A DNA stretch of 64,000 nt, from assembly GCF_005869935.1 (NCBI RefSeq), contig NZ_SZQF01000008.1, positions 1 through 64,000 on the forward strand, in the 5' to 3' direction. Shown one piece after another: positions 33,408 through 44,600 of this stretch; positions within the stretch are counted from its first letter, which is position 1, and the number at the start of each line of letters is the position of its first letter. The notes below the pieces were generated by a model. It was not told the DNA's origin. It ran no database searches and saw only the letters and a list, made by a program, of their open reading frames with translations. This DNA comes from Winogradskyella algicola (GTDB lineage Bacteria > Bacteroidota > Bacteroidia > Flavobacteriales > Flavobacteriaceae). Made by a program: the position numbers and the translations under genes.

Positions 33408-35849
33408 TTAGTCTTTAATCATTTCTGCTTTTTCAATTTTTTCTTCTTTCTTTTTTCTGTTTTTTACGTGCTTTTCTAACCATTGGTCTTGTTCCCAAAG
33501 CATATGCATTATAGACTCTTTTGCTCTGTATCCATGACTTTCTTTTGGTAACATTACCAATCTTACTGGAGCACCTAAGCCTTTTAAGGCATTGAAGTAA
33601 CGCTCACTTTGTAATGGGTATGTACCAGAATTGTTATCAGCTACACCATGAATCAATAGGAGCGGAGTCTTCATTTTATCGGCATGCATAAAAGGTGACA
33701 TGTTATAATAGATTTCTGGTGCTTCCCAGTAGCTTCGCTCTTCACTTTGAAAGCCAAATGGTGTTAAGGTTCTGTTATAGGCGCCACTTCTGGCAATTCC
33801 TGCTGCAAACAAATCAGAATGTGATAAAAGATTGGCTGTCATAAAAGCTCCATAGCTATGACCACCTACGGCAACTTTATCTCTATCTATATATCCTAGA
33901 TTGTCTACCGCGTCAATGGCGGCTTTTCCGTTTGCCACTAATTGCGTTCTAAACGAATCGTTTGGCTCTTCCTCTCCTTCGCCTACAATAGGGAAGGCGG
34001 CATCATCTAAAACAACATAGCCTTTGGTTACCCAATAAATCGGTGAGCCCCAATATGGATATACAAACTCATTTGGGTTTGAAGTGCTTTGTGAAGCACT
34101 TGCTTTGTCCTTGTATTCACGTGGATAAGCCCATAAAATCATAGGATATTTTTCACCTTCTTTATAATCTAAAGGTAAGTAGAGCGTTCCTTCTAAATCT
34201 AATCCATCATCGCGTTTGTAACTAATAACACGTTTGTCAACATTTTCGAGACTCTTAAACGGATTTTCAAAAGCTGTGATTGGAGTTAAATTGTCCTTTT
34301 TAATGTTTCTGATGTAATAATTTGGGTATTCAGTTTTAGATTCAATGCGCACAAGGATTTCTCCTTTTTTCATGTCTATAGCATCATACAAGCTTTCTAA
34401 TTTATCGGTGTATTCAGATTGGTAAAGACGATTTGTTTTTCCTGAATTGATATTATACTCATCAATAAACGGAAACTGACCTTTTTCGGAATAACCATCT
34501 CCCATTAAATAGAGTTTATTACCATTCATGGTTAAGGTGTAACGACCATATTCATTTTTTGAAGTGATAAAATTTCCTGGATCACTGTAAACATCTTGAT
34601 AGTTGCGATCTGAAATAATTTTTGAATCTCCATTAGAAGGATTAAATAAATAGGTCTTTAAGTTTCTTGTATTCCACCAATAATCAAAAGCAATTGCATT
34701 ATTTTCATTTCCCCATTGTATACCAGAAAAACGCTGCTTAGTCTTTAGAATTTCTTTTGGTTTGCCATTAAATGGTGCATCTAACTGGTACACCACATCT
34801 CTGTAATCTACTTTTATTTCAGGATCACCATTATCTAGTGCTTCTGCCCAAACTAAAGTTGCTGGTTTATCTCCACGCCATTGCATACTCCGCTTACCCA
34901 TTCTTGTAGCCATAAAACCTTTTGGTCTTACTTCGTCTAACGGAACGTCGTTTACACTTTTTATCATTTTACCATTAACGTCGTAAATAATGCTTTCATA
35001 AGGAAACCTGGTGTAGGTAACAATATAAGAGAATGGACGCTTTACTTTAGTAACCATTATATAATTACCATCTGGCGAAAAACTTACACCACGATACATA
35101 TCTGCTCCTAAAAAATCCTCTACAGTACCTGTAATGGACACCTTTTTAATTTCAGATCGTGCTAACTGTTCAAAATTAAACTCGTCATTAGGAGTTTTTA
35201 ATAAATCTTGGTAGGTTCTGTTTTGTGCTTTAGCGCCATCGCTTATAGAAACTGTTGGTCCTGTTGGTACAGCAGTTGCAGTGTCTATGAGATCTTTTCT
35301 GTCACTTGGTAACATTTTAACTAAAAGATGTTTGTTGTCTTTAAACCAGCTTATAGTGCTTCTCATATTGGCATTAACGTTGGCGTCTGTTAGTTTGGTA
35401 ACCTTAGCCTGTGCTATATCAAGTACCCAGACTTCTACGCCTTTGGTTGTAGTATTAAGACAAGCAATCATGGTTTCGTCTGGTGACCAGCTAAAACCAG
35501 AAAGACGAGCATTTTTTGGTAATCCTGAAACTTGTGTAGCTTCTTTGTCCTTAATTTTTTTAACCTTAAGATTGGTGTAATAATTGGTTCTACTGCCAAT
35601 ATTAGTTACCGGATTAATCCTTAAACCAGCAAGTCTCAATTCGGTTTCTGACAATTCTTCTATTGATTTGTATTGGTTACGATAAAGCAAAACCATATGT
35701 TCACCTTTACTGTCTATTTGTACTCCTGGTGCTAATTCTACATCAGCTAATTCCAAAATTTCTTCTGAGGGTTGTTGGTAGGTAAGACTTTGTTGTGCAT
35801 TACCACTTACTAAAAAGCAGCATACTAATACTTTGATTAAAAATTTCAT
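33408..35849 (-). CDS. Prolyl oligopeptidase family serine peptidase (S9, glutamyl-endopeptidase-like)
   Basis: 813 residues with a signal peptide (KFLIKVLVCCFLVSGNAQ). An N-terminal beta-propeller (about 60-500; ARLSGFSWSPDETMIACLN, SFSPDGNYIMVTKV) covers the C-terminal alpha/beta hydrolase domain (about 530-790). The latter carries the nucleophile in VAVGGHSYGAFMTANLL, the acid region LLIHGVADNNSGT and the His in KESHGYRAKES. This layout and length match the S9 'glutamyl endopeptidase' group of plants and Bacteroidota. A lysine-rich tail (KNRKKKEEKIEKAEMIKD) ends the protein. It should act in the periplasm on peptides. Monocistronic. Confidence 0.9.
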   Translation of the reverse strand: MKFLIKVLVCCFLVSGNAQQSLTYQQPSEEILELADVELAPGVQIDSKGEHMVLLYRNQYKSIEELSETELRLAGLRINPVTNIGSRTNYYTNLKVKKIKDKEATQVSGLPKNARLSGFSWSPDETMIACLNTTTKGVEVWVLDIAQAKVTKLTDANVNANMRSTISWFKDNKHLLVKMLPSDRKDLIDTATAVPTGPTVSISDGAKAQNRTYQDLLKTPNDEFNFEQLARSEIKKVSITGTVEDFLGADMYRGVSFSPDGNYIMVTKVKRPFSYIVTYTRFPYESIIYDVNGKMIKSVNDVPLDEVRPKGFMATRMGKRSMQWRGDKPATLVWAEALDNGDPEIKVDYRDVVYQLDAPFNGKPKEILKTKQRFSGIQWGNENNAIAFDYWWNTRNLKTYLFNPSNGDSKIISDRNYQDVYSDPGNFITSKNEYGRYTLTMNGNKLYLMGDGYSEKGQFPFIDEYNINSGKTNRLYQSEYTDKLESLYDAIDMKKGEILVRIESKTEYPNYYIRNIKKDNLTPITAFENPFKSLENVDKRVISYKRDDGLDLEGTLYLPLDYKEGEKYPMILWAYPREYKDKASASQSTSNPNEFVYPYWGSPIYWVTKGYVVLDDAAFPIVGEGEEEPNDSFRTQLVANGKAAIDAVDNLGYIDRDKVAVGGHSYGAFMTANLLSHSDLFAAGIARSGAYNRTLTPFGFQSEERSYWEAPEIYYNMSPFMHADKMKTPLLLIHGVADNNSGTYPLQSERYFNALKGLGAPVRLVMLPKESHGYRAKESIMHMLWEQDQWLEKHVKNRKKKEEKIEKAEMIKD

Positions 35850-35998
35850 GTTTTTGATAATTGATTAGAGCTTTCAAGATACTTAAAATCGGTTTTGATG
35901 AATGTAATAGGATTGTTAAATTTAAGTGGATTGGTACAGATTCGATTGGTTTATTATGCATGCATAACGAATAGACGTTAGTTTCTTTAGAAATGGGT

Positions 35999-36006
35999 TA
36001 AATTTG
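35999..36006 (+). promoter_or_regulatory. Candidate -7 element for the KAS III gene (TAAATTTG)
   Basis: TAAATTTG matches TAnnTTTG 22 bp before the ATG. A TTA at 35978-35980 is at the right distance for a degenerate -33 element. Confidence 0.5.
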
Positions 36007-36028
36007 CAATTCTAATTTATAAGCAAAC

Positions 36029-37039
36029 ATGTATAATTCGAAAATAACAGGTTTAGGCAAGTATGTTCCTGAAAACGTAGTGACCAATGACGATTTAAAA
36101 CAATGGATGGATACCAGTGACGAGTGGATACAAGAGCGTACTGGAATACAAGAGCGTCGATGGATAGACCCAAAAACAAGTGATGATACCACATCAATAA
36201 TGGGAGCTAAAGCCGCCAAAATAGCTATAGAACGCGCAGGATTAACTAAAGATGATATTGATTTTATCATTTTTGCAACTTTAAGTCCAGATATGTATTT
36301 TCCTGGTGGTGGAGTACGTGTACAAGAATTGTTAGAAATGGATACTATAGGTGCTTTAGATGTCCGTAATCAATGTTCTGGTTTTATTTATGGCCTGTCT
36401 GTTGCAGATCAATTTATTAAAACAGGTATGTATAAAAATGTACTTGTAATTGGTAGTGAAAATCATTCTGGTGGTTTGGAGCGTTCAACACGAGGTAGAG
36501 GAGTTACGGTTATTTTTGGAGATGGCGCAGGTGCAGTTGTACTAAGTAGAGAAGAAGATAACAGCAAAGGTGTTTTATCTACACACTTACATTCTGAAGG
36601 CAAACATGCTAAAGAGCTTGCTTTAGAAGGTCCCAGTACTGGCCGTTGGGTTGATGCTATTATGGAAGAAAACGACCCAGACGATGTGTCTTATTATCCT
36701 TATATGAATGGCCAATTTGTATTTAAGCATGCAGTGGTACGTTTTAGTGAAGCGATTATTGAAGGCTTAACGGCTAATAATTTGCAAAAGGAAGATATAG
36801 ATATGTTGATCCCACACCAAGCTAACTTAAGAATCTCTCAGTTTATACAAAAGAAGTTTGGTCTTAGTGACGACCAAGTTTATAATAATATTATGCGCTA
36901 CGGAAACACCACAGCAGCCTCCATACCAATAGCTTTAACTGAAGCATGGGAAGAAGGCAAAATAAAAGAAGGTGATAACGTCGTCTTAGCTGCCTTTGGT
37001 AGTGGTTTTACTTGGGGAAGCGCTATTATAAAATGGTAA
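36029..37039 (+). CDS. 3-oxoacyl-ACP synthase III family protein (FabH-like)
   Basis: 336 residues with the complete thiolase-fold active site: Cys116 in VRNQCSGFIYGLSVAD, the His in LIPHQANLRIS and the Asn in RYGNTTAASIP. DGAGAVVLSR and FGSGFTWGSAIIKW are also typical. It condenses acyl-CoA with malonyl-ACP. The family includes FabH of fatty-acid initiation and related KAS III enzymes of secondary lipids. Since it stands alone outside any fab cluster, it could be a second, specialised KAS III; I therefore leave the symbol empty. A terminator follows at 37080. Confidence 0.88.
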   Translation: MYNSKITGLGKYVPENVVTNDDLKQWMDTSDEWIQERTGIQERRWIDPKTSDDTTSIMGAKAAKIAIERAGLTKDDIDFIIFATLSPDMYFPGGGVRVQELLEMDTIGALDVRNQCSGFIYGLSVADQFIKTGMYKNVLVIGSENHSGGLERSTRGRGVTVIFGDGAGAVVLSREEDNSKGVLSTHLHSEGKHAKELALEGPSTGRWVDAIMEENDPDDVSYYPYMNGQFVFKHAVVRFSEAIIEGLTANNLQKEDIDMLIPHQANLRISQFIQKKFGLSDDQVYNNIMRYGNTTAASIPIALTEAWEEGKIKEGDNVVLAAFGSGFTWGSAIIKW

Positions 37040-37079
37040 AACTTGACTTTTTATCAAACTATTACAATAGAGTATTCAT

Positions 37080-37117
37080 AAAAAAAGCCCAAACAACCTA
37101 AAGTTGTCTGGGCTTTT
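37080..37117 (+). terminator. Terminator of the KAS III gene
   Basis: Stem AAAAGCCCAAACAAC / GTTGTCTGGGCTTTT with one mismatch, 41 bp after the stop. Confidence 0.85.
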
Positions 37118-37261
37118 CAGCTATTAACCAATTTAACTAACACTCAATTATAAAATTTAAAAAAATCTTATAACAACTATTACTTAAAACTTATCTCATA
37201 TACTTAGACGTAATAGGTTTAGATTTATTTCAAAGATTAACATATTTAACGTGTATTTAAC
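37118..37261. other. AT-rich spacer between convergent genes
   Basis: Part of the 382-bp gap at 37040-37421. Apart from the two terminators I see only AT-rich sequence with no open frame, tRNA or repeat. The remaining stretch 37298-37421 is similarly featureless. Confidence 0.6.
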
Positions 37262-37297
37262 AAAAACCCTGACTAGTATTAAACCGTCAGGGTTTTC
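37262..37297 (-). terminator. Terminator of the outer-membrane barrel gene
   Basis: Stem AAACCCTGAC / GTCAGGGTTT with a 12-base loop and a T run on the minus strand, about 125 bp after the stop at 37422. Confidence 0.75.
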
Positions 37298-37421
37298 TAT
37301 CTAATAGTTAAACATTAACACTAACCATCAACTATTTATGTCAACTATTAAATTTGTTTTAAGTCTTTCTATTATAAAGACTGTATAATTCAAGTGTTGT
37401 GACACTTTTGAATGTTAATTT

Positions 37422-39881
37422 TTATATGAAACCTCCACTGTCAGATTTCACATCGTTATCTCGTCGTTTACGAGATTTTGCTCTATACTTACCACCTCCA
37501 AAGCGGTATGATAATCCTGCAAAAATGGTTCGGCTTTCCCAGTTAAAATCCCCAAACTGAGGGAATGGTCTATCGCCTTCAAACTTAAACTGCATGGTAT
37601 TAAAAATATCATTAAAATTAAGACTAAAGGTTGCTCTGTTGTCTTCTAGGAAATTATAGCGCATCCCAACATTGACAAAGGCAAATACATCTTGTGTAAA
37701 CTGCACTCCTTTATTTCGCCCTCTGTAAAGACCAAATAATGAAAATGAAAGTGATTCGTTAACTCTAAAATTGTTGAACAATCTAAAATTCCAAATGACG
37801 TTATCTACTTTAACTTCTTCTCTTATAATATCATTTACTGTTGCAACATCTGTTGGTACGTCTAAGCGTTCAGTAATACTTCTCTGAGTTTGACCAAATA
37901 AATCGAAACTACCATTAACACTCCACCATTTAAAGAATTTGTAATTTCCATTAACTTCTATACCGTAAGCTGAGGTATTATCAAAATTATCGAATGTTAA
38001 AATAATACGGTTTAAATCTGCAGGATCTATAAAAACCGCTCGGTTTATTTCGTCATTTATAATACGATAAAATACACCTCCGGTTAGACTGCCCTTTTCT
38101 AGATTTCTGGTATAATTTAGCTCAAACGAATTTGTAAACTGAGGTAAAAGTTCTTGATTTCCAAAAGAAGAAATTAATGGTGTATTCCACTCTGGTAAGG
38201 GATTGACTTGCCCTATTCCTGGTCGGTCAATACGTCTGCTGTAACTAAACTGAAAGGTGTTTTTTTCTGATGCATTATATGTAATAAAGGCTGAAGGATA
38301 AAACTCTGTATAATCGTTTTCAAAAGGGATAAATAAACTTGAGTTATCACTTAGATTAGTTTGTAAAGCTTCAGACTCTACATTTACAGTCTCGGCGCGC
38401 AGACCTAGTTGCATGGACCATTTTTCGAAAGATTTGCTATAAGTAGCATAGGCAGAGTAAATGTTTCGGGAATAATCAAAGTTAATGTCTGCCGGAAAAG
38501 AGTTACCATTTTGATCTCTTAATCTGGCATCAGAAAAATAATCGATTTTATTGTCAAAAAGACGTGTTTGTAAACCAAGTTCTAACTTTGATTTTTCAGA
38601 CAATGGATTAACGTAATCTAAATTGATTGTTGTACGTGTGCGTTCAATAAGGTTGTCTTCAATAAAATCGGTTTGTAAAACAAAATTATTGTCGTTAAAG
38701 GATTCTCCATCAAAAATGTTATAATCAACCTCGAGTTCTATGTTGTGTCCTTCTTTATCAAAATCTAATTTATAGTTAAAATTATATTGCTGCGAATCAT
38801 TTTCGTTTTCGTTTAAATTATCTTGAAATTCATTATTGGCTGCATCAACAAAACGTATAGCGGTAGTGCCAAAAGTGTCACCTTCAAAGATGTTTTGATT
38901 AGTAAAAAGGGAAAGCGTGTTTTTCTCATTGATATAATAATCAAAACCTACTTTGTATAAATGAGAAGTACCTCGACTTAAAAAATTAAATCGTTGTATT
39001 GAGCCGTCGTTGGTACGGTTTATATTTCCGTAATTCTCATTTCGGTTTATGTTATTGCCGTAATTGCCAAAAAAATTAAGTTTTCCGTTTCGGTAATTCA
39101 TATCAATAGAACTATTGAATTTTGGTGTTTCCTGATATGCTAAACCAAACGTTAGATTACCGTTAAAACCTACATTAACATTTTTGTGTAAAATAATATT
39201 GATGATACCGCTTAAACCATCAGGGTTATATTTTGCTGATGGGTTAGTGATTAATTCAATTTGTTTTATTGAAGTAGAAGGTATTTGGCGCAACAATTGT
39301 GCTGCCGATATGTTAGTGAGCTTGCCATCTACCATAACTTGCACGTTTTGGTTACCGCGTAGACTTATGTCTCCTGTTTGCTGATCTACATTAACAGATG
39401 GTAAGTTGTTCATAATGTCACTAGCTGTTGGTCCAGAGGTTGTTAGATCTTTGCCAACGGTAATTACTTTTCTATCTACTTTTTGTTGAATGGTAGAGGT
39501 TTCTGCAACTACTGTAACTTCATCTAGACTTTCAGAATCTTCTTCTAAAAGAATGTCTCCCATCTTAATATTGTAGTTACCTTTTCCGATAGTTTCATTT
39601 TTTAAGATGGTTTTATATCCTATAAATGTAATTTCTACTTGTATAGAACCTTCCGGAATTTTCTCGATAGTGAAGTTTCCTTCATTATCGGTAATACCAC
39701 CTGTAAGAATTTTACTTGTAGCATCTTTTATAACAATGTTTACATAAGGTAATGGTTCGTTAAGACTGGCATCTAGTACACGACCAGATATAGAACCGTT
39801 TTTAATATCTTTGCTGGAATTGGGTTGAGCGCTTAAAATGGCTGATGAGGCCAAAATAAGCAATAGTAAGAACTGCTTCAT
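37422..39881 (-). CDS. Outer-membrane beta-barrel protein (TonB-receptor-like, CarboxypepD_reg and plug domains)
   Basis: 819 residues. Signal peptide (MKQFLLLLILASSAILSAQ), then a CarboxypepD_reg domain (about 30-115; ISGRVLDASLNEPLPYVNIVIKD), a plug domain (about 125-230; TSGPTASDIMNNLPSVNVDQQTGDISLRGNQNVQVMVDGK) and a ~580-residue barrel rich in aromatic strands (SFSYSRRIDRPGIGQVNPLP, FAGLSYRFGGGKYR). The architecture fits the 'outer membrane beta-barrel family' relatives of TonB-dependent receptors. No SusD partner is encoded next to it, so a polysaccharide-uptake role is not indicated; the ligand is unknown. The C-terminus ends with a basic tail (KSRKRRDNDVKS). Confidence 0.88.
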   Translation of the reverse strand: MKQFLLLLILASSAILSAQPNSSKDIKNGSISGRVLDASLNEPLPYVNIVIKDATSKILTGGITDNEGNFTIEKIPEGSIQVEITFIGYKTILKNETIGKGNYNIKMGDILLEEDSESLDEVTVVAETSTIQQKVDRKVITVGKDLTTSGPTASDIMNNLPSVNVDQQTGDISLRGNQNVQVMVDGKLTNISAAQLLRQIPSTSIKQIELITNPSAKYNPDGLSGIINIILHKNVNVGFNGNLTFGLAYQETPKFNSSIDMNYRNGKLNFFGNYGNNINRNENYGNINRTNDGSIQRFNFLSRGTSHLYKVGFDYYINEKNTLSLFTNQNIFEGDTFGTTAIRFVDAANNEFQDNLNENENDSQQYNFNYKLDFDKEGHNIELEVDYNIFDGESFNDNNFVLQTDFIEDNLIERTRTTINLDYVNPLSEKSKLELGLQTRLFDNKIDYFSDARLRDQNGNSFPADINFDYSRNIYSAYATYSKSFEKWSMQLGLRAETVNVESEALQTNLSDNSSLFIPFENDYTEFYPSAFITYNASEKNTFQFSYSRRIDRPGIGQVNPLPEWNTPLISSFGNQELLPQFTNSFELNYTRNLEKGSLTGGVFYRIINDEINRAVFIDPADLNRIILTFDNFDNTSAYGIEVNGNYKFFKWWSVNGSFDLFGQTQRSITERLDVPTDVATVNDIIREEVKVDNVIWNFRLFNNFRVNESLSFSLFGLYRGRNKGVQFTQDVFAFVNVGMRYNFLEDNRATFSLNFNDIFNTMQFKFEGDRPFPQFGDFNWESRTIFAGLSYRFGGGKYRAKSRKRRDNDVKSDSGGFI

Positions 39882-39983
39882 TTTTTGATTGAAATTTTGA
39901 TTGATTGATAGTTTCTTTATGTCTAGACGACTATTTTTACATCATGTTACTTTAATTAACACTACTTAACATCTTTTTAACAT

Positions 39984-40346
39984 ATGAGTAAAAAAACATT
40001 GGTTCTTGGTGCGTCTTTAAAAGCAGACCGATATTCTAATATTGCAGTTAATAGGTTGAGGCAGAAAAACCACGACGTTGTGGCTTTTGGTCTAAAGCAA
40101 GGAGAGGTAAAAGATGTTGTGATAGACACTAATTTAAAAGCTTATGAAGACTTAGATACTATTACATTATACCTTAATCCTAAACATCAAGAGGCTTATT
40201 ACGACTATATTTTAGATCTAAGACCTAAGCGCGTAATTTTTAATCCGGGAACTGAAAATCCAGAACTTTATAAAATTCTAAGAGCGAATAATATTGAATT
40301 TGAAGTGGCTTGTACTTTGGTTTTATTAGCTACTAATCAGTACTAG
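39984..40346 (+). CDS. CoA-binding domain protein (YccU-like)
   Basis: 120 residues: a single Rossmann-fold CoA-binding domain, beginning KKTLVLGASLKADRYSNIAVNRL (glycine loop and Arg-Tyr pattern of the YccU family), and including TITLYLNPKHQEAYYDYIL and VIFNPGTENPELYKILRAN. It is cytoplasmic; the precise function of these proteins is not known. It ends 0 bp from the convergent haloperoxidase gene, whose stop starts at 40347. Confidence 0.88.
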   Translation: MSKKTLVLGASLKADRYSNIAVNRLRQKNHDVVAFGLKQGEVKDVVIDTNLKAYEDLDTITLYLNPKHQEAYYDYILDLRPKRVIFNPGTENPELYKILRANNIEFEVACTLVLLATNQY

Positions 40347-41675
40347 TTATTTTAAAAAGCTGACTTTGTCGTTAACTAATGTGCCTACTTTGATTCCTTG
40401 ATCGATTCCGACCTCTATAGCTGCTCTGTAGTGAATACTACCGTACATTCTGCTCATAGCTGCTTCTTGTGCTGCTAATCTAAAGGACTGAAATTGACGA
40501 ATGGGTAATCCGTATGGAAGCTCTGTTGTATCATCAAAAGCAAAGTCATCGCCAAAAATGGATGTTAATACTTCAGAAGAAGCGCCTGATACTACCGAAT
40601 GTCCGCTAGTATATTCAGGAAAAGGCGGTGTTTGTAAAATAGGTGTCCATTCGGTGTCGATGTATTTGTTTATCAGTGTTTCGGGTCTAATAAGATTACT
40701 TCTGTATTTTTCATCCCAACAGCTTATAAAAGCATCAGCGATAGCAATAGATGTTTTGGTGTATGCATATACTGTTTTTTCGAAGTCTGCGTTGGTTTCT
40801 TTACAAGCAATTTTGCAGATACCTATCCAATGTGCACCTGGTGTTATTTTCTTTTCAGCAAACATAAAATGACCTTTGTTTACAGAAACAAAAGGATTGC
40901 AATCCCAAAAACGAGCAATTTGAATTTCTTCGCTTTCATCACCTTTTTCTCTTATATTATTAGTGATATTATAGACTTCCATTAACTCATTATGAAACGC
41001 TGAACCTTCTTCTAGAGAAAATTCTGGATGTGGTGTGGGTTTAAATTGAGCTGCTGAGTCTAGTGCAAATGTTCTAAGCTTGTTCCAATGTGGTTCTATA
41101 CCTTTCATGTAGGCAGGTGGAGTAGGTTCCCATTGCGAAGGATCTTTTGTGTAGATATTGTAATCTGGCATTGTACGTGTTTCAGCATAATTATCAGAGT
41201 TCATCCATCTAATTATCTGGTCTGAGATTGCAATACCGTAATCTTTTGCATTATTAAACTCTTTAGGGTTTTTAGTTTCCCAAATCGTATATAAACTGTC
41301 TCTATATATTGTGATTTTTTCTTTTGTAAACACTAACTCTTTGGCCACATTAATGTACGCGATAATAGCAGATAATCTTAAGTTAGAACTTTCAGCTTTA
41401 TTAGATTCTATATGGTCTAATCCATTCAGTTGATTAACAAGTGACTTATAGGTTTTACCGTTTTGGTTTAAGGTTTCATAGGCTGCTATATTTGGGTACA
41501 CATATATTCTACTCGCTACTGGTGGCGAAAATATATCGTGTACCATTACTTCTGTAAGTTTGTCTATTGTAGTATGGTAATCTTCACTAGAAATAGCAAT
41601 AGGTGTCGCTTCTTGTTGACATGAAAAAAAACAAGAAAACAAGACGATTAATAAGGGAAGCAGTTTAATTTTCAT
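40347..41675 (-). CDS. Vanadium-dependent haloperoxidase-like lipoprotein (PAP2 superfamily)
   Basis: 442 residues. The N-terminus MKIKLLPLLIVLFSCFFSC is a lipoprotein signal (Cys at 15 or 19). The C-terminal half carries all vanadate/phosphate ligands of the vanadium haloperoxidase and PAP2 families: Lys and Arg in EKYRSNLIRPE, SGH in EYTSGHSVVSG, and Arg and His in MSRMYGSIHYRAAIE. The Asp that often follows the last His is replaced by Ala. Activity could be haloperoxidase or phosphatase; the sequence cannot decide. The start is 3 bp after the stop of the giant VCBS protein, so the two are one operon. Confidence 0.88.
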   Translation of the reverse strand: MKIKLLPLLIVLFSCFFSCQQEATPIAISSEDYHTTIDKLTEVMVHDIFSPPVASRIYVYPNIAAYETLNQNGKTYKSLVNQLNGLDHIESNKAESSNLRLSAIIAYINVAKELVFTKEKITIYRDSLYTIWETKNPKEFNNAKDYGIAISDQIIRWMNSDNYAETRTMPDYNIYTKDPSQWEPTPPAYMKGIEPHWNKLRTFALDSAAQFKPTPHPEFSLEEGSAFHNELMEVYNITNNIREKGDESEEIQIARFWDCNPFVSVNKGHFMFAEKKITPGAHWIGICKIACKETNADFEKTVYAYTKTSIAIADAFISCWDEKYRSNLIRPETLINKYIDTEWTPILQTPPFPEYTSGHSVVSGASSEVLTSIFGDDFAFDDTTELPYGLPIRQFQSFRLAAQEAAMSRMYGSIHYRAAIEVGIDQGIKVGTLVNDKVSFLK

Positions 41676-41678
41676 AAT

Positions 41679-44600
41679 TTACTTCTGATATGAATAAACT
41701 TTTAGAGCATCATTGTTTGAAACTATTAAAACCAGATTTTTAGTTTTCATTTCTACAGTTTCAATGTGTTTAATTTGACCATTAAACGGATCTAAGCCAT
41801 AATCTGAAATACTACCATAATTAGTTTCGTCCTTAAGCCAAAGGCCTTTTAGAGCCGTGTAAGAGCCATGATATGTGTTGACTTTATAAGAATTGCCGCC
41901 AATTAATAATTGAGGGCTTCCATCTATTGAAACTTTAGAAAACACATTGATTGGTGCCATTTGAAAATCGTCTTCAAAAGTTACAAATTCATTAAAACTT
42001 CCGTTATCATTTTTTAAATAGCCTGATGCTAAAATATCAACTTGATACTTATTAGAATTTTCTAAATACTCAGGGCCAATAATTTCATTAATAGTCTTGC
42101 CTGCAAAACTTTTATGATTTGTATAGAACTTATTGACAACATTCATTTGTCCTGCGAGTTCGTCCTTAGAATTTAGAGGATAATATTTTCCTTTTTTATT
42201 ATATGTTAATAAGGTTTCGGGTCTTTTGTTTTGGTCAAAATCGTTGTGATACATAATTAATGGTCCATCAAAGTTGAGACTAAACTTAGTGTTAGTTCCC
42301 CAATTTCCTAGTAATATATCCTCATCTCCATCTTTATCAATGTCATAAGTGGTTACAGTTTGCCAAAGTCCATTGATGCTTTCTGGTAAACTAATAGGTT
42401 TTAGGGTTCCATTACCATCGTTCATATAAATCATTGGCTTGTTCCATTCAGAAGTAATAAGTAAATCATCACTACCATCATTATCAATATCTTTCCATAA
42501 CGCATGTGTTACTTTTGAACTTACTTTAAAATTTGGTGCTTTTGAAAAGTTACCTTCACCATCATTAACTAGTAGATATGAAGAAACAGGTTTACCAAAA
42601 TCAGTAACATCTGCTAGATTTCCTACAAATAAATCGATATCTCCATCTTTATCATAATCGTTTGCGGCAATGGTTGAGGTCACCAAATCATTATTTGGGA
42701 TTTTGTTTTTAGACTTTATGAATGTTCCTTGGTCGTTAATGTATAACCTGTCGTTCTGCAATTCTGTAAATTTTACTTCATTGACACCAGAAGCAACATA
42801 GAGATCTAAATCACCATCGTTGTCTGTATCAAAAAACACAGCATCATTATCTTCAAAAGGTGCATCTTCTTTGAAGGCGTTTTGTTGCGATAATTTAAAA
42901 TTAGTACCAGTGTTAAGATATAATGCAGCTGGTTTCCCAGAAGCATTTCCAATATAAATATCTTCAAATCCATTACCGTCTACGTCAGCTTTGGCAACTG
43001 CGGGACCTTGCATTGAGACTTTATAAGGAATTAGCTTTTCTTGTGCAAAGTCGTTATAACTATCTTCTTTGTGTATATAATTTAATAAGGATTCTTTTTT
43101 GAAATATGATGGTCTAGAAGAAAGATCTTTGTAATTGTATGTAATATTGGTAGGTGTATATTTAATCTTTAATAATTTATTAGGCTCAGGGTTTACTATT
43201 GTTTGCAATTCGTTGTTTGGCCAGATTACCTGTATAGAGTCTATTTTAGTTTTATCACCTAAACCAAAATGTATTTTGCTTTCTATAGATGATAAAAAGC
43301 CTCTAGATTTAAAAAGTTGTTTAAGTTGCGATTTAGCATCATTAAAAACTAAGACCTTGGTGCCGATACCTTCTTTATTTGAGCCTTTATACTCAAAATC
43401 TAAACTAACATAGTTATTGGTAGTGTTTGTTGTGTTTTTGAAAAGACAGGCGCTTTCACCAAAGTTATTGGTTACAAGATCTAAATCCCCATCCAAATCT
43501 AAGTCTACATAAATAGAGCCATTAGATAGGTTGGGCTGATTCTCTATCCAATTACCAGTTTTATTTTCAAAGGTTTTAGAATTTCCTTTAAAGATTTGGT
43601 TTGCTACTTTACCACTTCCCATATCGTTGATAGAATTGTAAAGCCATGCTTGTCCTTCCGCTTCAGAACGTCCTTTAAAAGCACTTGATATGTATTTTTT
43701 AAAATCTAAACCGTTAGGTCGTCTTAAAATTCCGTTAGAGATAAATAAATCTTGGTGGCCATCATTATTATAATCCGCGAATAATGGCGACCAGCTCCAA
43801 TCTGTATCTGCTACATTATTCATAAAAGCAGTTTCTTTGAAATAATCTCCATTGTGACTAATCTGAAGCATGTTGCGAGAGTACTGATCTTTGTATCCTA
43901 ATTTATTTAGACGTGTTTGTAGATTAAACATAGAGTCATCACCTTCTGTTTCTTTTATAACTTTTTCATCAAAGGGAAGCATATCTAGAGTTATGAGGTC
44001 TTGATAACCATCACCATTAATATCTGCAGCATCACTTCCCATGGAAAATCGGCTTATAGTTGTAAATGAATTCCCTAATTGCTCTGTAAAAGTTCCGTTT
44101 TGGTTATTGATATAATAATAGTCGTCTTCATGAAAATCATTACAAACGTAGATATCATCCCAACCATCATTGTTAAAATCTGCTATGGAAGCACTTAGTC
44201 CATAACCGTTTCCGCCACCATAAATATTAGCTTCTTCACTAACATCAATAAATTTGTTATTGTCGTTTCTAAATAGAACGTCCCCAACCAAAGGTTCTCG
44301 TTTATTTCTCATATCAGCTTTACCATGAGAAAGAGAGGTGTGCACAGCATGGTTTACAAGATAAAGGTCTAAATCATCATCTTTGTCATAATCAAAAAAA
44401 TAGGCTTGAGTAGAATAGCCTTTAAAGTCTAATCCAAATTCTCTAGAGCGTTCGGTAAATGTGTTGTCACCATTGTTGATGTAGAGTTCGTTGTGTCCTT
44501 CAAAGTCCAATAGCTGAGAAACTGCACACACGTATATATCCAAATAACCATCATTATTAATATCTACCATTGATACACCAGTTTGCCAACTGGCTTTACC